Origin: Eonycteris spelaea
Lineage: Eukaryota > Chordata > Mammalia > Chiroptera > Pteropodidae
Length of the DNA: 64,000 bases
Assembly: GCA_003508835.1 (NCBI GenBank)
Contig: PUFA01000310.1
Span: 434,001-498,000 of the forward strand
Reading direction: 5' to 3'
Below are positions 22,111 to 35,099 of this stretch, one piece after another (the stretch's first letter is position 1; every line of letters begins with the position of its first letter). Made by a program: the position numbers and the translations under genes. The notes under the pieces were generated by a model that did not search any database, was not told where the DNA came from, and worked only from the letters and a program-made list of their open reading frames with translations.

Positions 22111-22749
22111 AGTGGCTTATTTTTTTCTAAATTTTTAGATTTTCCATGTCCAGGTTATATCCTTTCTAAAATGTGGTTATTTTACTTTTAAAATCATAAT
22201 CTTTTTTAATACTCAGAAGAAACTACTTCTACAACTCGACTCGGCCTCTGGATCGCATTGTCAGGTATCAATGGGAAACGTGAGTTTCCAGGCCCATGGG
22301 ACCTGCCTTTAGGACTGAGGGCCACCGACCCAATGGCTGGCTCTGCAGCTCATGAGTCCTGCAAGTCTCGGTTTCCCCACCTCCTCATTCCTGACTTCTT
22401 CCTTCTCCTCCACTTGCTTCTCTAATTTTAGGCTATGCCCTCAAATTATGATGGTCACAATCATGAAACAAGGAAGGCTGAAAGAATACAACTTGCCCTA
22501 TGCATCTTGACCATGTTTATGTTTATGGACTGAGGCTAAGCCATCTTATCCACATCTCCTTCTAGTTTTTCTTATTTTTGCTACCCCTTCCCCCACTGGT
22601 AGGCATTTAGGGTTCCCACTCTAAATGTCTCCACAGTGCTTATCATCATCTGTTATATTTTGTATTTACTTATTTATTGTCATGGGTTAAAAACTGAAAT
22701 GGTTAAAAAAGACAAAAGAAATAATCCAAAGTCTACTTATTGTCAATTA
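22111..22749. other. Unassigned intergenic sequence
   Basis: No firm match. 22590-22680 ('ggcatttagggttcccactc', 'cagtgcttatcatcatctgt') may be decayed L2. A GC-richer patch lies at 22235-22400. Confidence 0.4.
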
Positions 22750-22945
22750 AGCTCTTTATATATATTTATCATTTTATCCTTATGGGTCAGCAAAATACAT
22801 GATACTCACATTTTAAGGATGAGAAAACTGAGGCTTATAGAGGTTAAACAATTTGCCCGAGTTCACTAACCAAGGAAGCTACCAAGTTGGAATTTAAACC
22901 CTCATCCTTCTGACCTTAAATCCTATGCCCTTATCCTCAACATTA
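22750..22945 (-). mobile_element. MIR SINE
   Basis: Reverse MIR: 'acattttaaggatgagaaaactgaggcttatagaggttaaacaatttgcccgagttcac', then 'aaaccctcatccttctgacc'. Confidence 0.8.
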
Positions 22946-23714
22946 GTGAACACACCTATGATCAAGGTAGCCTAAGTTAATTTATTATATAGACATCACC
23001 CCAGTGATGTAAATAGTTGAATAACTGAATAAGTCAACCTGAAGCTCTCGATCAATTGATGCTGTGTCTTTGTGTCTGAATTAACCAGTCCATTGTTTCG
23101 GTTTTTCTCTGTGTATGTCTGCACTGTCTCAATAACTATTAGAGAACCTAAAATTAGCAATTTGAAGTATTTTAGTGATTTTGGTTATCCGTAGCATTCT
23201 AAGTAATTGGTCCTTAACTAAAATAAGTTTTTCTGTTTTGATTAATGGACTCAGTTGAAGGATTTAGGGACCCAACTTTTGGAACCAACAGCAACTTTTT
23301 TGAAAAAACAAAACCCTTAGTTATTAAATACTAAATTCTATTCTTACAATTGGTTATTTGGACTTGAGAATTGAGACTATTAATAGAAGACATGTAAGAT
23401 GTCAAAAGGAACATAAAATCCAGTTATGACTAATACTATTTCAGAGGAAATTTCTAACAAAGACATTTTCCATTTAATCACCCATTTATTTTAAGCAATA
23501 GTTTAGTAAAGATTCTAAGCAACTTCATTATAATGAGATTGAAAGAATTAAATAGAATTTTCTAAGAAATATCACTCACAACATTCACCATTTACGATAG
23601 TGTTCGACAACGTTCTTTCTTGTCTGCCTTCTTTGACTAAAGTCCCACGTAGAAAACCCTTCCAGGTCCTGACATAGACGTGAGAAGCCATGAGATGCTC
23701 ATCCTCATCATAGC
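22946..23714. other. Unassigned intergenic sequence
   Basis: Nothing recognised on either strand. Confidence 0.45.
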
Positions 23715-23880
23715 TAGCATTTTGAGAACTTCGAGCCAGACTTTGCTACACACTACACTTGATTATCTCAATTTAAGCTCAGAATCCAAAAAAGTAGGCA
23801 CTGCTGTTATGCCCATTTTAGAGATAAAGAAACTCAGGCATAGACATATTAAGTAACTTGTTCAAGATCAGCATTTAAAA
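23715..23880 (-). mobile_element. MIR SINE
   Basis: Reverse MIR: 'actttgctacacactacacttgattatctcaat', 'cattttagagataaagaaactcaggcatagac', 'agtaacttgttcaagatcag'. The 5' part is missing. Confidence 0.75.
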
Positions 23881-23884
23881 TAAA

Positions 23885-23955
23885 ACACAAGATATGTTAT
23901 ACTGGCTAACCAATGTACTGTATACTTGAAACTAATAAAATACAATTTTTTAAAA
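23885..23955 (+). mobile_element. L1 LINE extreme 3' end
   Basis: 'ggctaaccaatgtactgtatacttgaaactaataaaatac' followed by a T/A-rich end is the terminal L1 3' motif. Only about 70 bp remain, consistent with strong 5' truncation. Confidence 0.55.
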
Positions 23956-24539
23956 AGCACGTTACATTGGTTGTTTTGCCTTCTCTGTGATCTGAGAAAA
24001 TCGCATTTTTAAAAAGGCATGTCAAGTCCGACTTGCAGTTTTTACAGGAAAAGTGAAAGGCTCTTTGATTTGCTGTGGCTGTCATGCCGGTGATGAATTC
24101 CATGGGAGAAGTGCTCAGTGAGAGTTGAGATTTTAGATCGAAAAAGTCTGCAAGAGTGTATTTGCTTTGAATGGTCTGCATTTTCCTCACAACCCTTTCC
24201 CCCATTGGTCTGTACTTGTCAGCTTCCTTTCACTTTAAAAAAAGTTTTCATCTCTGAGGGTTTCTAACTGGTGGAGCTGTCCTTGGTCTGAGAGGTTAGA
24301 GAAGAGAAGTTTTGTAAGGGGGCTGAGACTTCTCACAAAGTTGCTGCACTTCTCAGTTTTTGTGTAGAAACCTGCCCCTCTATAGATTAGGAGAATCAGA
24401 TGTAGAACAGATTGGGAGAATTCTTAAGAGAGGCTGTGAAAACCCTGAAGGACTTCCTTATAGTACATTTTAATTTTTCCCTCCATTTAACAACAGTGCT
24501 TTTCCACTTAATTTGGAAATGGGGAACCTGAAATTCACC
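23956..24539. other. Unassigned intergenic sequence
   Basis: Nothing recognised. The 99-aa minus-strand frame at 23906-24205 has no domain features. Confidence 0.45.
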
Positions 24540-25345
24540 TAACCCAATAAAATAGTTTTGAGTACCTACTCTGCACAGAACACAGTTCTAAACACCACAA
24601 AAGATAAAGTTCCTGCCCTCAAGGATTCCATATCCCAGTGATAAGACACTGACGTATAGAAATGTTAAACAACCCAACGCCAGAAAGAGATGAATCAGAA
24701 AGCCAATAAACTACCATAGATATCAAGAGTTAGAAGTTCAAGGCAGGGTAATGGGGGAGGAAGCATTGAATGCTGAAGCAGTAAGGCAGGCTTCAGGGGA
24801 TAGAGGAAATTTAATATAGATCTTTGATAGGAGGGAGCTAGCCACAGAACAGAGTGTATAGTTTAACCCCACTTACCTAAATAGGAAAGAAACAAACCCT
24901 GTATATGTATATTAAATGCAGAGAGGAAGGGTTGGAAGGGTACCTAGCAAACTGGGAGGAGGGGAATACAGTCATCGTGTAGTGGGAGGGGGGGAGAGGG
25001 CTCAAATTAATAGGGACTTTCAGTTTTTACTGTACATATACTTCTATATGGTTGAATATTTCTCCAAACAGAACGTACTCATGAATTATTTTGTATAATT
25101 AAACAATACAAAATTTACAAAAAGAATGAGCAGTTTGGGGTTTGTAGAGCAAAAGGAAGAAGCTATTCCTGGTGAGAAGAACAGCTTGAGGCCATGCCCA
25201 AAGGTGGAAAAGTACAGGGAGTGTTGGAGGAATAGTGAGTAGACTAGAGGGACCAGCATAGAATGGATGTAGTAGGAAGGTCGACTGGGGCCAGGTGGAG
25301 AAAGACTGTGAAAGCAAGCCTTTCACCTTTGACCAGAAACACTGC
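24540..25345 (-). mobile_element. L2 LINE interrupted by L1
   Basis: Left half (24540-24842) is reverse L2 3' end: 'gagtacctactctgcacagaacacagttct', 'gttcctgccctcaaggattccatatcccagtg'. Right half (25113-25345) continues L2: 'aaaaggaagaagctattcctggtgagaagaacagc', 'gaggccatgcccaaaggtgg', 'ggggccaggtggagaaagac'. The intervening DNA is L1. Confidence 0.75.
24845..25112 (+). mobile_element. L1 LINE 3' end nested in L2
   Basis: 'acagaacagagtgtatagtttaaccccactt', 'gtatatgtatattaaatgcaga', a G-rich purine segment, then 'tttactgtacatatacttctatatgg' give the order of an old L1 3' UTR. The end at about 25112 is A-rich. Inserted after the L2 copy. Confidence 0.6.
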
Positions 25346-28300
25346 AGAGCTTCAGAAGGAGTGGTTCAGGGTTGATTAATCTAGCTGCACAAGGATTAAT
25401 TTAGTGTGAGCATACGTAAGGATCCAGCAAAGTTAGATAACATGAATTCAAGTCTGCCTGTCTTCCACACCATGAAAGCCCATGGAAATGTCTCCTAGAG
25501 TAATTGCACCAAGAAAAACTGTTGACTTATGCAAACCTGTTGTTAGACTTTTTAGGAACCAAGGCTAGATAGAAATGCTGTCAAATGCAATTGAGGAGCA
25601 GCCACTTATACTTCATCCACAGGATTAATTTCACATAAATCTTTGTGTAATGTTTGACATCTATGATAATTCAAGTGTATGAGGGAGATTTCAATCCCTA
25701 ACACAAGAGAAATGAACTAAGCCAAATTTGTAAAAATTTGAGTAAAAATCACTTGATTTTAAGAACAAATATCAGATATATTCTGTAACATGGTATTTGT
25801 TTTAGTTAATTTGTCCTTTCCTTGGGTGAATTGGAAAAATCAATATTTTTATTTCAACTTGTATTTTTAATTATAGCACTATTCAAACACCCTGTATATT
25901 TACGCATCATATTTTATTCATACACACATACATATACATATTCATACAACAGACACAGTGTAACAAAAATCTATAGTTATCTGAGAGTGGGGAAGTAACA
26001 CTCCTACAAGCTAATCTTGAAGGAAACATTAAACCTAATATGAGGAAAAATACTGTAGCTAGTTGAATCTTGAGTCATGCATTGTGACTCATTTGAAATG
26101 ATTGGATTCTGGGTAAGATGAATTTCTTTATTGACCAAAAAGTTGTAGAGGGACACATCAGAGTCTCAGAATAATGATGTAAGTTGGGTTTGTGAAAACA
26201 TGATCTTCATGTACTGCAAATTATCTTGTAAACAGAGTGATGTTTGAGGAAGAAACTGACAATTAAATTTAGCATTCAGTTTTCACTTCCGTTCTTCAAA
26301 CTTTATAGACTTTTAATCCCCATCTTTCCCCTCCTCACCCCCACTCCACGCTGTCTGCTCTTTCTCAGAGAGGCAGATGAAATTCTTAATAGGCAAAACT
26401 GAGTTTTGCTGCCTGGTGAAGGGAAAACAAATAACAGGGGACAAGAAAGATGTTTAAAAGCTTTACAAATTATGTGGAAAGATTCCTGATTTCATACGTT
26501 GCATTTGCCTCAGAACTCCTTCTCTGTTCTCTTAATCCTTCTTTATCCTTTAAAATTATTTTGTGGCATCTCTTCCCATCACAAGGATGAGGGCGGCACG
26601 AGGCATCTGACCTCTGTGTGCTAGGACAAGGCAGGAATGCAAGATGATCCCATGCCTTTTGTGATTAAATAGACTCATACAAATTTTAGCAAGACAATTT
26701 TTGGAATTAAGAAAGTGATCCTTTAGGAAAAGTGTAGGTCAGGAAAAAAAATCCAATATAGTTCTTAACACCGATTTTACCAATTCAATTCAGTAAATAT
26801 GTACTACTATCTGCCAAGTTGAATTTTGAAAAAAATCATGTAATCCTGATAGCATTGTGCTAAGCAACAGAGTTACAGAAGAAATACAGAATCACAGCTT
26901 TTAGAACAATTCGGACTGGGGAAATCTGTTCTCTGCCTCTCTCCTGTCTCTCCTCCCCAGCCTGCCTTCCTTCCTGATAAATGGATATCCTATATGTATC
27001 TTCATTCGGGAAGCAATACATTAAATTGTATCTGAGTAAGTCTGAAATCTCACAGCTGGAAAAAAAACCTCTTGAGTTTGATGTTTTCCTATACATAGAA
27101 AAACCATGGAGCTTCTGTAAATGACAACAACTTAAGTAAAGGCTGATAAAGGGTATTTATGAATGCAGAAGTTAGCGAGAAGTTCATTCTAAGCAGAAGG
27201 ATGGGGGGAGTTGATTTCTCAATTGCACAAAACTATTTGAAAGCAGAGCAGAGATTCATGAAGAGTTGATATGCTAAGATAATGCTAAGAGAAATTAGGA
27301 ACATCTAGAGAGAAAGTATTTTGGACAAAAAAAAAATCATCATCCTCAGATTATCTATTTGTACATCAACAAATTTGAGATAAAACATGTAAAAATATAA
27401 ATAAATAATAACACTCCGCTGAGGCTATTAGATCCCCAAAAGCAAAAGAACAAATACTCCATTCATTTATAGTTCACATTAGATAGTTTATCAATGATTT
27501 GTGACCTAAAATGAGTCAGGGAACTTACTATCTTCAGTTCATTTTGCTTTTGCTCTAAGTTCAGAAATAAAACTTTTAAGTTTTTTTATATCGATACTTT
27601 TTATTTAATTTAATTTTATTAAAAATATAAGCATATTGAATACTTATAATTTATAACACAGCCTATTTATTTATAATCTACTTATATGAAATAATTTATT
27701 AAAATATACAATTACTAATATTCTTAATACTATATATATTAAAGTACTTGCTCATAAAAATACTACCTTTCCTCTATTTAAAAAAATTTTAAGTACTTCC
27801 GTGTTCTGCTTTTGTGATATTAAAAATGGTTTATTTTGTGTTTTTTTTAATTACGTAAGTGTTTTTTTTTTCCCTAACCAACAGCTAAATTTAGAGGTTC
27901 TGTCTTACATCACCAATGATTCTTATTGGTACAAAAAGTTTATATTTTGGAGGGTATAGAGACTTCTTGTCCTTTAAGCCTTATTACAAAGTTTTTGTCA
28001 ATTGTTTCCTAATGTCCCTCATAGTAGCTTGCCAGGAATAAGCAAAAATAAAGCTGAGACTGTGTCAAAAAATTCACTGGCCCACATTCATCTTTCTTCA
28101 GCAGTTTACTCAATAGTGTTCTCCATTCGGCTCCTGTGCCAGCGAATGGAAACAGCTAGTTGTTGTCTGAAAGGAAGAATAATTGGAAACATGGTGGTCT
28201 GTTTCTTTTCCTGCAAGTACCAATTCATCCATTTAACATTCTTTTGGTGCTCTTGAATTCTGTTCTAGACAGTGTCGTGTTCGCCATGCAGTGGAGGCCA

Positions 28301-28439
28301 GTCAGAGAAATGGTAGCCTTCTATCCTGCTGTTGACCCTCACTCACAATGTGACATGGTGACAGCCATCATGCTGATGGCCTGGCGCCTCTGCCGAGAGG
28401 CAGTTACGCACGGTGCCACAGCTTTGTGTAGGTCAATGG
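25346..28439. other. Unassigned AT-rich sequence
   Basis: The largest stretch without a firm annotation (about 3.1 kb). 26780-26880 has weak L2 3'-like wording ('cagtaaatatgtactactatctgcc'). 27580-27830 is very AT-rich, dominated by TTTATTAAA-type runs. The overlapping frames at 28002-28477 (84 and 105 aa) carry no recognisable domain. Confidence 0.4.
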
Positions 28440-28660
28440 ACATCAAGCTGGGAAAATGCTATGCTGTGGAGGGATAATAACACTTATAAAAGATAAAATT
28501 TCTACCTAGTATGGTGCCTACTCTATCAGGAAACAAAGCCCAAGAAGGTTAAGTCACTTGCCCTAGGTCACTCTGTCAGTAAGCTGTAGAACAGTCTGCC
28601 TGGGTCTATCACCTTTTTTCTGTACTCTGCACCACAATATGCTTCCATCTCTTATGGCCA
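28440..28660 (-). mobile_element. MIR SINE
   Basis: Reverse MIR: 'gggataataacacttataaa' region, 'aaacaaagcccaagaaggttaagtcacttgccctaggtcactctgtcagtaag', 'tgcctgggtctatcaccttt'. Confidence 0.75.
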
Positions 28661-29039
28661 GGTACATAATTGAATTTTTAAGTGTTCCATAGACAGATGA
28701 AAAGATTACATATTCTCTTCTTGTGAGGTATAAATTTGTGGTTTTTGTATTGTATGCTAATCACACATAGACTCATATATATGAATGTAAAATAGGCTTA
28801 TAGGTTATATTATTATAGTTTTCTATATTCTTGTTTGTTTTTTGACTTCATATTCTATCAAATTCCGAAAGAGTTATGTTACGATCTACTACTGTGGTTG
28901 TTGTTTCATCAGATTCCGTTTGTCTTTCTAGTGGTTTTGATTTTTTTTTTAATGTTGTGCTTTTTTTTTTAGTTCACAGTAGCTGACAACTGTATGTTTT
29001 TCATAACTGTATGTTTTATATCTGTACGACAGGAAATTG
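28661..29039. other. Unassigned, possibly L1-derived
   Basis: T-rich. 'gttgtttcatcagattccgtttgtctttctagtggttttg' near 28900 resembles reverse L1 ORF2 but is too short to be sure. A local duplication of AACTGTATGTTTT lies at about 28987-29018. Confidence 0.35.
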
Positions 29040-29390
29040 AGTTGGCTCCAGAGAAAATGATACTCGAATAGTAGTGGCTTACATAAATGGAAACGTATTT
29101 TTCTCAAACATAAAAGATGTCTGATGTTAAGAAGTTAAGGGCCGGGACAGTGGCTCCGTGGTCATCTGGAATTCGAACTTCGTTTGGCTTTCTATTCTGC
29201 CACCTTTACTATCTAGTGTCCATTCTCTAAGTTTTGGTTGCACTATGGCTCCTGCAGCTCCAGCCATCACACACATATTCCAGTCAGGGCACAGGAAACA
29301 TAGGAAGGCAGAAAGGAATAGCTTCCAGTTAAATTAGACTTCAGCAAGCCTTGACCACTAACTTCTGCTTACAACTTATTACCCACCCCT
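29040..29390 (-). mobile_element. Ancient interspersed repeat, family unnamed (copy A)
   Basis: Shares its layout, reversed, with copies at 49470-50000 and 53480-54045. Common blocks are 'agtggcttacataaatggaaacgtatttttctca', 'ctatggctcctgcagctccagccatcac' and 'cattccagtcagggcacaggaa'. This is a widespread mammalian repeat whose database name I cannot assign with certainty. Confidence 0.6.
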
Positions 29391-31444
29391 AATTGTAAAA
29401 AAGGATAGGAAAATTATTATTTTTTTTTAATCAGGACACATTGCTGTGCCAAAATTACATTGAGGTTTTTGTTACCAAGACTGAAGAAGAATGAGCATGG
29501 CATAGACATCTAGCAATCTCTGCCACGGTGCCTTTAATCATCCCATCCTCTTGTTCCTATTTAATGCTTTTGGCCTTAAATTTAATCTCAACACTGCAAC
29601 TCCTTCTTTTGGATTTTCCTGACATGTATCTACCCAACCATTTATTTTCAAACTTCTTTGTCATTTTATTTGAGGGGGTTTCTAATACTTAGCTTATTTT
29701 GTGTGTGTGCCAATCTGAAAGTTTGTTGTTTGAAAGGAAATTTTGACTCAAATTTATAGTAGTAACTAATACATTTATTTTTAGTCTTTCCACCTCATTT
29801 TTATTTTTACTTTTTATTTATATTTCATTGCTCTTTCCTCTCCCCACCCCATCCCCCTCCACACCTTCCTTAGGTTTCCTGGATTGATCTTTTTTTAAAA
29901 AATTAAATTGAAAATTTTCCTATGCAGTGCTTACTCCTCTTAAATAAATTAATGCTTCTTTTTCTGACCGAGTAACCACATTCCTGTATGCCAGACACCC
30001 ATTGTCCATATGCTGAGGAAGACGTGCACTTTATTTCTTTAGCAGTGGAGTAAGGACATTGATGCCATGGAATGATTGAGGAAGTTTCTTTTCCTCACTT
30101 CCTTCAACATCACACACAGACAACAAGGAGCCGTCTTAAGCAGAGCTGGAAAAGAGCCCTGTTTGGACTGAGCGTCACTCCTCTGTGCAGCGCTTGCAAG
30201 ATTTCTTTCAGTCTAACTATTGAAGAAAAAAAGGCAAGCTTTTATGCTAGATTCTAAAGTCCCCCATGGACGTGGATTACGATAAGCATTCATCCTTATG
30301 TTCCTCTGAGTCTTTACTGAATGCAGAACAAGTTATCACAGGTGATAAAGCAAGTAACGATAATGAGCAACACTGCGGCACGTTTTGTGGCCTGCCGTCC
30401 CCGTGACATTTGCTTTAAAAGAAACTTTGAAACTTTTTCCCATGGAAGGCTTGAGTTCTACAAAGTTTGTTTTCGTTCAGTAGGGAACTTGCATATGAAA
30501 TTTGCTTCAGAACTTGGTGACATCATTAAGCTTTTTTTATCATTTTACATTTACATGAATATGTTACTTCTGAAAGAAGTCTTTTTTCAGTTGTCTGGCT
30601 CCAAATTATACCTTCTGCTACATGCCACAGCAGTATACTTGTTTGCGAGAGCAGTCAAGTTTCCTACGATTAAGTGAATGGTACAAGTGTTACCATCTAG
30701 GTAGGAATTCTGCTGTTTTTACCATGGGGAACAACATGGAGAAACCAAAGTTGTGTTAGAGCAAAATAACCTCTACCCGACTCCATTATTCTAATTTACT
30801 TCTTTAAAAAAATTATTATTTTAGATTCCCGTGGTTGTGATTTGTCTCTACAAATTGGTATATCTTTCGATAAATCTTAGAATAGTAATTCTACGCAGAA
30901 AACTATGTACTCAACAAAGATTTTTGTTAATATATATAAAATAAATTTAATAAGAACCTATTACATATAAGAAAGTCTCTGCCTTGAAACATTTGGGTTG
31001 TGATACTTGTCCTTGGGCCCCTCTCTCTCTTCCTTTAGCATCAAGAATGGAGTGACCCCCTCACAGGACCTGCCACTTGCCAGGTGTCTTTGGAGGAAAG
31101 GAACAGAGAATCAGTTCTGTTGTTGGAAGTGCCTCCCTTCCCATCGCCACTGTTTTCCTGTAATATTTTAGGCATATAATTAATAAATTTTAAATCTGCC
31201 ACTTCCTCCTCTTCTTAGGTATTTTTTCTTCTAGTATTGACTATGAAAGGGGCTGCCCTCACTCAGCCCCAGGAGAAGGGAAAGGAATTTGAAAGTAAGA
31301 AAGAAAATTGTCTGATGAAAATAAAATTAATTAGGAAAAGATATATGAATAACCATGTTATCAGATTTGAACATTAAAATGTATTGGCATATAGTGTGAG
31401 TTTAATTTTACTGGCTACTAGTATCTATTAAAAATAGGGATTCA
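29391..31444. other. Unassigned intergenic sequence
   Basis: 29520-29900 is T-rich and loosely resembles reverse L1 ORF2. The rest shows no repeat. The 118-aa plus-strand frame at 30321-30677 has an Ile/Leu-rich middle but no domain, no neighbour and no splice context, and is not called as a gene. Confidence 0.4.
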
Positions 31445-31565
31445 TAAGATTGGCCCTATGTTGAAGCTGGATGATGAATTCATAGGATGGAAATTGCACC
31501 CATTTTTACTATGCTTTCTATCTTTGGGTATATGTTTGAAACTTTCCCTAATAAAACGTTTGAAA
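31445..31565 (+). mobile_element. L1 LINE 3' end
   Basis: 'tgttgaagctggatgatgaattcatagg' then 'gggtatatgtttgaaactttccctaataaaac' is the terminal part of an old L1 3' UTR with its AATAAA signal. About 120 bp remain. Confidence 0.7.
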
Positions 31566-32639
31566 AAGAAAATAAATGGGTTTCAAAAAACTGTTCTGGA
31601 TTGGCTAATTCTGAAAAAGAGATTCCTCTTTTCATGCCCAATAAAAACAGTATTATAAAATATGTCATCAGTGGAGTTCAAAACTGGTCTGGATTCAATA
31701 GGTCGATAAAATGCTTCAGCCCTGAATAGGAGTTCTGCAATTGATACTCTATGACTAAACTAGGGGAAAAGACAGACTTTCATAGCTTCATGAATTGAAA
31801 ATACGAAAATTGAAAATTTCAGTAAGAGACGACAATACTTACCAGACATAAATCATCAGTTCTGTAGTTATTTTTATGTTCATGTTATTTGGACCCAGGA
31901 TATTAGATAAGGAATCAAAAATCTATATAAGCCAAATCCCTAGAATATCCAATTTACTTCCTCTTAGTTTTCCATTTTTTTCTCCAGTTAAATGAGAAGA
32001 AACCCTGAAACTAAACTTTATATCTTTCAGAAGCATTTTAAAGAAGAGCCATGTTTGAAAAATTTTCCCATTGTATCATTTGGAATTCTGTTACTACCGA
32101 GAGACTGTCTTCCTTGCTAAGAACAAATAGGAAGTAAGGACTATAAATAGATAAATCATTTAAAAAGCCTGTTTCATAGTGTCATCTCTTTGTAAAATTT
32201 CCCATATAAGGTACCGCATTTTTTATGTTCCTCTCAGCTGGCCTGAGCTTAGAGCGATGATCTGCCACTCTTATGTGCTAGGATATAGAAATATGCATAA
32301 TCTTTGCCTGGGGTATGATTTGAGTGGGCCGATATTGCGCAAGAAAGGCTCTGAAATGCCAGTGGGTTACAAACACACTGATTTCAAGAAGTCCTTGTGT
32401 GATAGATGTGACCATAACATGCTTTGCGACTTTTTGGTTGGTTTGCCTAGATTTCAATCCCATTTTAAGGTACTGTGGGGTGAAATACACTAGAGAACAC
32501 GTCACACAGTATCAGGAAGATATGAAGTGGCTTTGCCACTCAGATAAAATTAAATCCTGAGAAATAAAACCCCCAAAGGAACTGAATGTAAGGAAGAAAC
32601 AGAAAGATAATAACTTATTTAAAAATCAATCAGGTATTT
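31566..32639. other. Unassigned intergenic sequence
   Basis: Nothing recognised. The frames at 32179-32560 (75-104 aa) occur in three frames of the same DNA and show no domain. Confidence 0.45.
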
Positions 32640-32800
32640 ACTAAGTTCCTCTTCTGAAGATTTCCTACATTTCAGCCGCTACCAAATCTGGGGTTACAAA
32701 GTACTTTCATGTGTGTTATCTTATTTGATCCTCTCAACAGAACTGGCACGGTCAGTGGGGCAAATTTACGATGAGGAAAATGCATCCAGAAACTTACGTG
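32640..32800 (-). mobile_element. MIR SINE fragment
   Basis: Reverse MIR, diverged: 'acaaagtactttcatgtgtgttatcttatttgatcctctcaacag', then 'caaatttacgatgaggaaaatgcat'. Confidence 0.6.
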
Positions 32801-34384
32801 CTTCTTGAAGGCCTTATTCCCAGCTGAAGAGGGCAGGGGGCACAATTACCCAGACCTGCAGATACTGTCCTGTGGTCATTCCCTTTCAACTACCCAGTGT
32901 TGTGCTCCCCCATTCTGTGTTTTGCCTGTGGAAGATTCAAAAGAAGTAAAGACATGATCCCTGCCCACGGTGTGTTTATGATCTACAAGAAAATGCAAGT
33001 TTTAGATAATGAAACAAGCAGAGAAGTATTAAGTGTTAAACTGTATGAAATGGGCCATAAATACTATAACATTTGGGTTATTTGGAAAATAAAGTGCTAT
33101 ATATTCTACCCAAGCCTTGAAAAATACTTTCGTAGGTGCCTGAGAATACGGGTCAACTGAATGTTTCGCAAGTCTTTCATCCAGGTAATCAATGCTCTCC
33201 TGGAGAAGTACTATGATTAATTATTGACCAGGAGGAAAACCTGCAGAGGAGAGAGGGGAGGACAACATCTTCTCACACTTTATCATGTACTTGCAGGTAC
33301 AATCTTGCACAGCTCTGCAGTGACACATGGTTGCCTGCAAGAGCTGATTCTTGAATCATCAAATTCTTATTGGCCTTGGTTGTGCCTCAGCCTGAGAATT
33401 AGAAGCCTGTGGAAGTTAGTCCTGGCGCACCTTTGTTAGGTTCTCTAGGCCATCAGTGGGGGTCATCAAGCAAACCGCCTCCTGACTTCCGCTTTCACCT
33501 AGTTGGAAAGGGTATACAGGGGAAGAGTCTAATTTCTTAAAAGAAAACTGCTTGGAGCCAGGAGAATAGGCACATTTGTTCTACACTCAGGGGGACCGTG
33601 ACTTTAAGGGTCTGCAGGGACTCTGATCACTTTTATTTTCTGATGTCCTAATGCTCAAACCTAAAACTTTCCAAACCTATGTTTTTTACAGAAGCAAAAT
33701 TCTATTGGAAATATCTGTTCTTTGTTTTTCGGTAGAGCAGGCCTGTCCTCAGAGATCGCTGCAGGCCAGTCACCGTCTCGTCCTGTCTGTGCCTTCCTCA
33801 CTGAGTGGCATATTGCCTGGGAGGCCCCACGGGGACTTCCAAAGCTGTCAGCAAGTGACTGGCAGCAATCCTTTAAAAAAAAATCACAAGGCTGGCCAGG
33901 TTCACCAGCATTATCGACATTCCTATGTAGTCTTCTTCGGAATGCTCATTTGCTTCAGTGTCCGTCGGAATAGGCCAGCATGGATGGATTTAGTATATAA
34001 TTCTGCTTGCCACCAAGGAAGGGTCGAGACAGAAGTAACATGGTGGCAGCTGTGCTGGAGTCGCTCCTGAAGCATCAAAGCATACCCACCCGACAAGGTG
34101 AGGGCAGTGGGAGAAATCAGCATGGCATTCGGAATGCAAGCAGACTGTCCTGTGAGTAAATGTGAGGGTGCCCTTTAGAAGCAGTGTCAACACCACCACC
34201 AACTCTGCTCACTTACACTGAGCACTTGAGAGCAAATGCGAACACAATTCTATGTGACTCCTAAACACGAACATAACCCCTGCCACCGGATCGTACACGT
34301 CTTCAAAGATGCAGCCTTTGAATTACTTTTCCAAGCGTGGCGCTGTATTTCTGCTGAGTCACTCAGCCTTCATTTTGTCCAGTG
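32801..34384. other. Unassigned intergenic sequence
   Basis: No repeat recognised. It contains the third-longest open frame (139 aa, 33651-34070 plus), with a polypyrimidine-TAG at about 33718-33736 inside it. The protein has no known domain or signal, is low in charged patterning, and overlaps other frames, so it is not called. An A9 run sits at 33873. Confidence 0.4.
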
Positions 34385-34545
34385 GCTATGAACATGGACT
34401 CTGGAACCAGCTCTGGCACGTATTATCTGTGAGGCTGCGGGCAAATCCCTTAAAAATTCTCCAAATACGGTTCCCCGAAGGTGAAACAGTGATAATTCTA
34501 CCAGCTACCCCATAAAGTTGTTATGAAGAGTAAATGACGTTAGTC
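34385..34545 (+). mobile_element. MIR SINE
   Basis: Sense MIR: 'tatgaacatggactctggaaccagctctggca', 'gcgggcaaatcccttaaaaattctcc', 'aggtgaaacagtgataattctacc', 'aaagttgttatgaagagtaaatga'. Confidence 0.8.
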
Positions 34546-34904
34546 ATGGGTTAGGAAACAAAATTCAACCAAGTAAATGTAAAGATCTAATCATCTATTG
34601 AATGATTTATGAATCAGGAAGCATCTATCTAGTAAATAGAATGATGCTCTGAGGAGCTGTACAAAATAGAAGGCTTTTTTAGGCAGAAGTGGGGTGGGTC
34701 AAGAAAGTTGACAGAGTGGATTATTTTAGTCAAGGTCACCTTCTTTTAGGGGAAAGCAGGGGGTCTAATCAGGCAAATTACTTCACTAGTTCTGACCAAG
34801 AAATTCTAGACTGATTCATTTAAAATTCACTCCTAGGAAAGGCTGAAACTGCAATTAGGTTAGGTATTAAGTCTTGGTGGGGCTTACTTACTTACTTACT
34901 CCAT
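34546..34904. other. Unassigned sequence with a small TTAC repeat
   Basis: Four TTAC units at about 34883-34901. Otherwise nothing recognised. Confidence 0.5.
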
Positions 34905-34996
34905 TTTAAGTCTCATGTTCCTTTTTAACATATGCAAAGAGCTTAGGACATTGCTTGGCACATATATATTGTATGTATTAGCTATTTTAATTCTTC
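34905..34996 (+). mobile_element. MIR SINE 3' end
   Basis: 'gcaaagagcttaggacattgcttggcacatata' then 'gtattagctattttaattc' is the sense MIR 3' end. It runs straight into the TTTC microsatellite. Confidence 0.65.
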
Positions 34997-34997
34997 A

Positions 34998-34998
34998 T

Positions 34999-35046
<48 letters not shown>

Positions 35047-35091
35047 TTTTTTTTCTTTCTTTCTTTCTTTCGTTCTTTCTTTCTTTCTTTC
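34998..35091. repeat. (TTTC)n microsatellite
   Basis: TTTC units with an internal T-rich interruption. Pure pyrimidine from 34998 to 35071, then a single G and more TTTC units. The longest open frame of the window (159 aa, 34987-35466 minus) ends in this repeat as Lys/Glu/Arg runs and is otherwise L2-derived, so it is not a gene. Confidence 0.97.
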
Positions 35092-35099
35092 ACCTAATT

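Noticed and set aside
30321..30677. 118-aa frame with a hydrophobic stretch that could look like a membrane protein
   Set aside because: No start context, family or partner exon; AT-rich DNA yields Ile/Leu/Phe runs by chance.
33651..34070. 139-aa open frame on the plus strand with an internal TAG acceptor-like site
   Set aside because: No domain, overlapping alternative frames of similar length, no donor or neighbouring exon that fits.
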